44,609 nt of DNA from Cytophagales bacterium (lineage in GTDB: Bacteria; Bacteroidota; Bacteroidia; Cytophagales; Cyclobacteriaceae): positions 1 to 44,609 of the forward strand of contig WGNT01000022.1 of assembly GCA_016124425.1 (NCBI GenBank), given 5' to 3'. Below, piece by piece: positions 41,550-44,609 of this stretch. Both the position numbers and the translations under genes were made by a program. The notes beneath the pieces were generated by a model. The model did no database searches. It had not been told where the DNA came from and saw only the letters and a program-made list of their open reading frames with translations. Position 1 is the stretch's first letter. Each line of letters begins with the position of its first letter.

Positions 41550-41786
41550 ATGAAAAAGGTAGTATTACTTTATATTATGCTTCTGCTCACGGGCTTTTCA
41601 TGTGAGGACCAATTATTGGAAAAAGAAACTCCGGGGACCTGCATAGATCCTGAGAAAATTAATCCGGATGCCGTATGCACCATGGAATACAGGCCGGTTT
41701 GTGGGTGTAATAATGTGACCTATGGCAACAGCTGTATAGCAAGTAGCGCTGGAATAAAGAGTTGGACCGCAGGTGAATGTCCTTAA
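41550..41786 (+). CDS. Kazal-type serine protease inhibitor lipoprotein
   Basis: 78 residues. Signal peptide MKKVVLLYIMLLLTGFSC with lipobox Cys18. The mature domain has six cysteines in Kazal order: C…C-TMEYRPV-C-G-C-NNVTYGNS-C…GEC, including the typical YRPVCGCNNVTYGN. Kazal domains inhibit serine proteases by a substrate-like loop. In Bacteroidota such single-domain lipoproteins are common; the target protease is unknown, and defence against external or host proteases is one possibility. It ends at a strong shared terminator. Confidence 0.88.
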   Translation: MKKVVLLYIMLLLTGFSCEDQLLEKETPGTCIDPEKINPDAVCTMEYRPVCGCNNVTYGNSCIASSAGIKSWTAGECP

Positions 41787-41815
41787 AAATAGTGAAGGGT
41801 TTGTTTGTGTATTTT

Positions 41816-41870
41816 CCATCCTGATTCGATTCGTCTACCCGTAGGCAATATCTAATCAGGATGGATTTTT
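41816..41870. terminator. bidirectional terminator
   Basis: CCATCCTGATT (41816-41826) pairs perfectly with AATCAGGATGG (41854-41864); the loop holds the small stem CTACccGTAG. T-rich DNA follows (ATTTTTATTTT), and A/T-rich DNA lies on the other side. It serves the Kazal gene (plus) and the GH140-like gene (minus, stop at 41869). Confidence 0.8.
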
Positions 41871-43239
41871 ATTTTGCATCGATAAGGAGTACCCAGTCGT
41901 GTCCTACCGCTCCTGAGGTGGGAGGGGTAACGGATAGCTTTTGCTGATAGGCTTGTTGAGTTGGAGGATGGCGATGTCCCGTTCTAGGGTCGTACCAAGA
42001 TAGCGCCAGCTCTTTCCCCTTTAGGTCTGCAAGGTTAAGCTCCACGGGCTTGCCGGTTGGAAAATAGACCATGGCATACGTTCCGTCGGTGTCTCGTGTA
42101 GCAGCAACAAAGTGATGATCATCTTCCTGAGGGGTGATCACCAGTTCCATTGCCGGTATACGGGTAAGAAATGGCCTGGACAACATGAGGTTTTTGAGAT
42201 GCTGCGCTTGGTAGGCCATAGGGAGATCCAGTGCTACTTTCCATGGTCTCAAGGGAGCATTGATGGGTTGTCGGTCGTTGGTAAACATCTGCCAAACGGC
42301 ATGGCAACCATAGCTTTGGCCGAATGCTCCAGCGAAGACATTCCAATACATAATACGTCGAATATCGTCGGGAATGCTATGCCCCAGTTCTTTTGCGTTA
42401 AAGCAATTGGGGTGATCCTCATAAAGCGGTTCTCCGTCAAGGGTCGGTTTCGTGGGGCTCAATGCGTAATCATGGGCAATTATCTTGTAAGTCGCCTGAT
42501 TGGGGCAGTGGCCGGTTTGATGCATGTTGAAATCCAGCCATGGGTCCTGATGAAACCAGTTGCTTGATCCTCCCGGTTTGGAGGGTTGTGGATGGAACGT
42601 CATCAATGCCTTCTCGTGTCCGCCTACTCCTGCTGCTACGCCTTCGGCCATACTTCTCCATATCGCTAGGTCATTCGAATTCTCTCTGGGATTACGGTCT
42701 CCGCCGATTACCCAAATGATGTTGGTATGGTCCTTATACCGGTTACCGATCCATTTTCCATAGACGCCGGCATTTTGCGGATTGAAGATTTCGGGTCCTT
42801 TGCCCCAGTTATTTTTAAATACCTTATCTCCCCATGTAGGTAGAAGGGCAATGTAAATCCCCCTTTTTGCCGCCTCTTCAATCACAAAATCCACATGTTC
42901 AAAATAGGCGTTGTTCGGCCGATTAGGGTCTTCTGCTACAAGCGGCACTTCACCAAAAGGATTTGGAGTTTGGATTCCGTCTATTTCTGCCAGAGCGACT
43001 GCCTGAACCACATTAAATCCTTGGGAAGCCCGTTTATCCAAGTAGTAAACGACTTCCTCACGGTCGCAGCGGTGGAAAAGTTCCCAAGCAGTATCCGCAA
43101 GCCAGAAGAAAGGCTCTCCCGTGGCAGTCACCAAGTAGCGCTGATTTTCTGCTACCTGAAGTCGGGGTAGCTGCGCATAAAGAGGGGAAACAAGTAGCCA
43201 TGTGCAAATCGCGGAAATTAATTTTAGGTGCAGGTGCAT
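41869..43239 (-). CDS. GH140-like glycoside hydrolase (DUF4038) with C-terminal domain
   Basis: 456 residues from the ATG at 43239, preferred over an in-frame start at 43281 because it puts a good signal peptide first (MHLHLKLISAICTWLLVSPLYAQ) and because a promoter box overlaps the longer start. The body is the DUF4038 (beta/alpha)8 domain (PF13204): GEPFFWLADTAWELFHRCDREEVVYYLDKRASQGFNVVQAV, GIYIALLPTWGDKV, IIWVIGGDRNPR, KPTLDGEPLYED. The C-terminal 90 residues fit the PF12904 beta domain. GH140 members cleave apiose from rhamnogalacturonan II; for this one the substrate is not certain. It is periplasmic. No other pectin genes nearby. Confidence 0.88.
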   Translation of the reverse strand: MHLHLKLISAICTWLLVSPLYAQLPRLQVAENQRYLVTATGEPFFWLADTAWELFHRCDREEVVYYLDKRASQGFNVVQAVALAEIDGIQTPNPFGEVPLVAEDPNRPNNAYFEHVDFVIEEAAKRGIYIALLPTWGDKVFKNNWGKGPEIFNPQNAGVYGKWIGNRYKDHTNIIWVIGGDRNPRENSNDLAIWRSMAEGVAAGVGGHEKALMTFHPQPSKPGGSSNWFHQDPWLDFNMHQTGHCPNQATYKIIAHDYALSPTKPTLDGEPLYEDHPNCFNAKELGHSIPDDIRRIMYWNVFAGAFGQSYGCHAVWQMFTNDRQPINAPLRPWKVALDLPMAYQAQHLKNLMLSRPFLTRIPAMELVITPQEDDHHFVAATRDTDGTYAMVYFPTGKPVELNLADLKGKELALSWYDPRTGHRHPPTQQAYQQKLSVTPPTSGAVGHDWVLLIDAK

Positions 43240-43278
43240 ATTCCGGGGTATTATGGGGTTTAATGGTGAAGTTGTAAT

Positions 43279-43286
43279 CAAATATA
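43279..43286 (-). promoter_or_regulatory. -7 box (TATATTTG) of the GH140-like gene
   Basis: On the minus strand TATATTTG matches TAnnTTTG exactly, 40 bases before the start at 43239. A TTTG lies about 15 bases before it, at the T-run of the ndk terminator. It implies transcription separate from ndk. Confidence 0.45.
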
Positions 43287-43302
43287 GGAAAAGTAAGTGG
43301 GC

Positions 43303-43337
43303 AAAAAAACGCCTTTTGAAGATAGCTTCAAAAGGCG
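43303..43337 (-). terminator. intrinsic terminator of ndk
   Basis: CGCCTTTTGAAG (43310-43321) pairs perfectly with CTTCAAAAGGCG (43326-43337) around the loop ATAG. On the minus strand it is followed by seven T (43309 down to 43303). It lies 23 bases after the ndk stop. Confidence 0.85.
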
Positions 43338-43359
43338 CTGTAGGTTGGTTTAAATATGC

Positions 43360-43785
43360 TCAGACGCCTACTTTTTCCATTTCGCTGAAAAAGAAGCTGC
43401 CTTCAATAGCTGCATTTTCGTCAGAGTCCGATCCGTGTACGGCATTTGCCTCGATAGAGGTAGCATATAATTTACGTATAGTACCCTCGGCGGCATCAGC
43501 GGGATTGGTAGCACCTATTAGTTTTCGGAAATCTGCGACGGCATTTTCCTTTTCCAAGATAGCAGCGATAATGGGGCCGGATGACATGTAGGCGCATAAA
43601 TCTTTATAAAAAGGACGGGCCTGGTGTACGGCATAAAATTTTCCTGCAGCCTCGCCGGAAAGCTGGGTGATTTTCATGGCCACGAGTTTGAAACCGGCCT
43701 CTTCAATCATTTTCAATATCGCCCCAGCGTTGCCAGCACCGAATGCGTCCGGCTTTATCATTGTGAATGTTCTGTTTGTACTCAT
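43360..43785 (-). CDS. ndk: nucleoside diphosphate kinase
   Basis: 141 residues, the normal length. NDK transfers the gamma phosphate from ATP to nucleoside diphosphates through a phosphohistidine. All landmarks are present: [50 protein letters not shown], and the active-site His117 in NAVHGSDS. A -7 box TAATTTTG lies 32 bases upstream. It stands alone between a divergent DHH phosphoesterase and its own terminator. Confidence 0.97.
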   Translation of the reverse strand: MSTNRTFTMIKPDAFGAGNAGAILKMIEEAGFKLVAMKITQLSGEAAGKFYAVHQARPFYKDLCAYMSSGPIIAAILEKENAVADFRKLIGATNPADAAEGTIRKLYATSIEANAVHGSDSDENAAIEGSFFFSEMEKVGV

Positions 43786-43816
43786 TTGTAATTGCTTTTA
43801 ATTTGTTGTCGATGGG

Positions 43817-43824
43817 CAAAATTA
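43817..43824 (-). promoter_or_regulatory. -7 box (TAATTTTG) of ndk
   Basis: On the minus strand TAATTTTG matches the Bacteroidota -7 consensus; the ndk start codon is 32 bases downstream. The -33 element is not clear. Confidence 0.4.
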
Positions 43825-43975
43825 ACGGATTTCGAAGAAACTACTAAAGCATTCGGGTTAAATGTACCCAAGCCGCTAAAAAAGAAGCGATTCCGGCCTA
43901 TTGGGAATTTCGGGAAATTATGTAGAACTTTGCACGCTCTGTGTTAGAAAAAAGCACGATGGTTAATTGATACCC

Positions 43976-44609
43976 ATGCAAAATATAGATCTATTTAAAG
44001 AACAGATAGCTTCTTCTTCTCCCAAAAAGATCGTTATAACTACCCACCACAAGCCTGATGCCGACGCCCTTGGTTCATCTTTGGGATTGGCAAACTACCT
44101 GAAAAAGAAGAACCATTCGGTGACGGTCATTTCACCTTCGGATTATCCTTCTTTTTTATACTGGATGAAAGGCAACGATGAGGTCATTAATTTCGAAGGG
44201 CCAGGCAACGAAGAAATCGCCAAAGATCTGATCATGGAAGCAGACCTGATCTTTTGTTTGGATTTTTCGTCGCTTAAACGGTTGCTTGGTATGGCAGAGT
44301 ACGTGAGAGCGTCCCGCGCAATAAAAATAAACATAGATCATCACCAAGATCCGGAGGATTTTGCTGAGTTCAGGTACTGGAGTACTGAAGCCGCGGCTAC
44401 TTGTGAGTTGATTTATGACCTTTTATACCAAATTGGGGATATACATTTGCTGGATCAGGACATCGCCGAATGTCTCTACGCGGGGATAATGACCGATACT
44501 GGTGGCTTTAAACACCCGAATACAACAAAAAATGTTCATTTGGTCACGGCGGAGTTAATTGCTCTTGGGGCTGACAATTCCAAGATCGCCAGGCTAATTT
44601 ACGACACCA
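43976..44609 (+). CDS. DHH-family phosphoesterase (NrnA-like), 5' part, cut by window end
   Basis: About 211 codons from ATG 43976 run to the window end without a stop, roughly two thirds of a usual 330-residue NrnA. The DHH phosphoesterase landmarks are intact: ITTHHKPDADALGSSLGLANYL (motif I/II), FCLDFSSLKR (the Asp of motif II), INIDHHQDPEDFAEF (the DHH motif), TEAAATCELIY and CLYAGIMTDTGGFKHPNT. NrnA degrades short RNA (nanoRNA), linear dinucleotides and phosphoadenosine phosphate. The C-terminal DHHA1 domain lies outside the window. It is divergent from ndk. Confidence 0.9.
   Translation, partial: MQNIDLFKEQIASSSPKKIVITTHHKPDADALGSSLGLANYLKKKNHSVTVISPSDYPSFLYWMKGNDEVINFEGPGNEEIAKDLIMEADLIFCLDFSSLKRLLGMAEYVRASRAIKINIDHHQDPEDFAEFRYWSTEAAATCELIYDLLYQIGDIHLLDQDIAECLYAGIMTDTGGFKHPNTTKNVHLVTAELIALGADNSKIARLIYDT

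Noticed and set aside
42112-42567. 151-residue plus-strand frame
   Set aside because: Antisense to the conserved core of the GH140-like gene.
1-44609. tRNA, rRNA, CRISPR array, transposase or integrase genes
   Set aside because: None seen: the only regular array is the 93-bp tandem repeat without spacers, and no open frame resembles a transposase or recombinase.

Overview
The window looks like a chromosome segment of a Bacteroidota bacterium, most likely order Cytophagales (Cyclobacteriaceae-like). The evidence is the many lipoproteins and small outer-membrane beta-barrels, an AraC regulator with a membrane-embedded N-terminus, the MbnP/MbnH pair with its Cys-rich partners, several -7 boxes of the Bacteroidota type TAnnTTTG, and no Shine-Dalgarno dependence. 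No rRNA, tRNA, CRISPR array or transposase was seen. Assignments rest on reading motifs in the translated sequence; no database search was run.

Layout. 1-2.9 kb: 3' part of a PAS sensor protein, a small lipoprotein that appears frameshifted, a zf-TFIIB protein, a strong terminator and an ICMT-like methyltransferase whose 3' end and downstream region are duplicated and diverged. 2.9-5.3 kb: PEP synthase. 5.3-13.3 kb: a hairpin cluster, then a likely sugar-oxidation locus: SDR dehydrogenase, LacI regulator, a palindromic LacI-type operator, a 1053-aa ThuA/beta-propeller/HEAT/LamG lipoprotein without heme, a separate azurin-like cupredoxin, a second ThuA protein and a Gfo/Idh/MocA protein lacking the EKP lysine. 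13.7-15.3 kb: a standalone XPF-type nuclease and a toxin-antitoxin region whose DUF433/antitoxin frame has no normal start and an internal stop. 15.5-20.7 kb: a dispersed-type inverted repeat, bestrophin, envelope proteins, a CrtO-like membrane protein, DUF1801 and a LOV-like PAS protein without the flavin-binding cysteine.

20.7-24.6 kb, minus strand: a copper-linked operon of two paralogous Cys-rich membrane proteins, MbnP, the diheme MbnH and an outer-membrane protein with an N-terminal CxxCxC. 24.6-31.3 kb: an AT-richer accessory stretch with a sulfatase joined in frame to the first ~38 codons of a barstar gene, a hypothetical protein, an AraC regulator split at a run of eight T, a beta-barrel and an alpha/beta hydrolase lipoprotein. 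31.7-35.1 kb: molybdenum locus (HTH-only ModE, a near-perfect ModE box, a sulfite-oxidase-fold protein, ModA, ModB, a short ModC). 35.0-38.1 kb: MFS transporter, Crp/Fnr regulator and a saccharopine-dehydrogenase-like enzyme, all minus.

38.2-38.8 kb holds about seven copies of a 93-bp tandem repeat between divergent genes. 38.9-44.6 kb: a second ICMT-like methyltransferase with a small membrane partner, three beta-barrels, a Kazal-type inhibitor lipoprotein, a GH140-like hydrolase, Ndk, and the 5' part of an NrnA-type DHH phosphoesterase cut by the window end.

The most promising systems are the heme-free ThuA-propeller/cupredoxin locus with its own LacI operator, the MbnP/MbnH operon with paralogous Cys-rich proteins, and the mod locus in which an HTH-only ModE faces a canonical ModE box.
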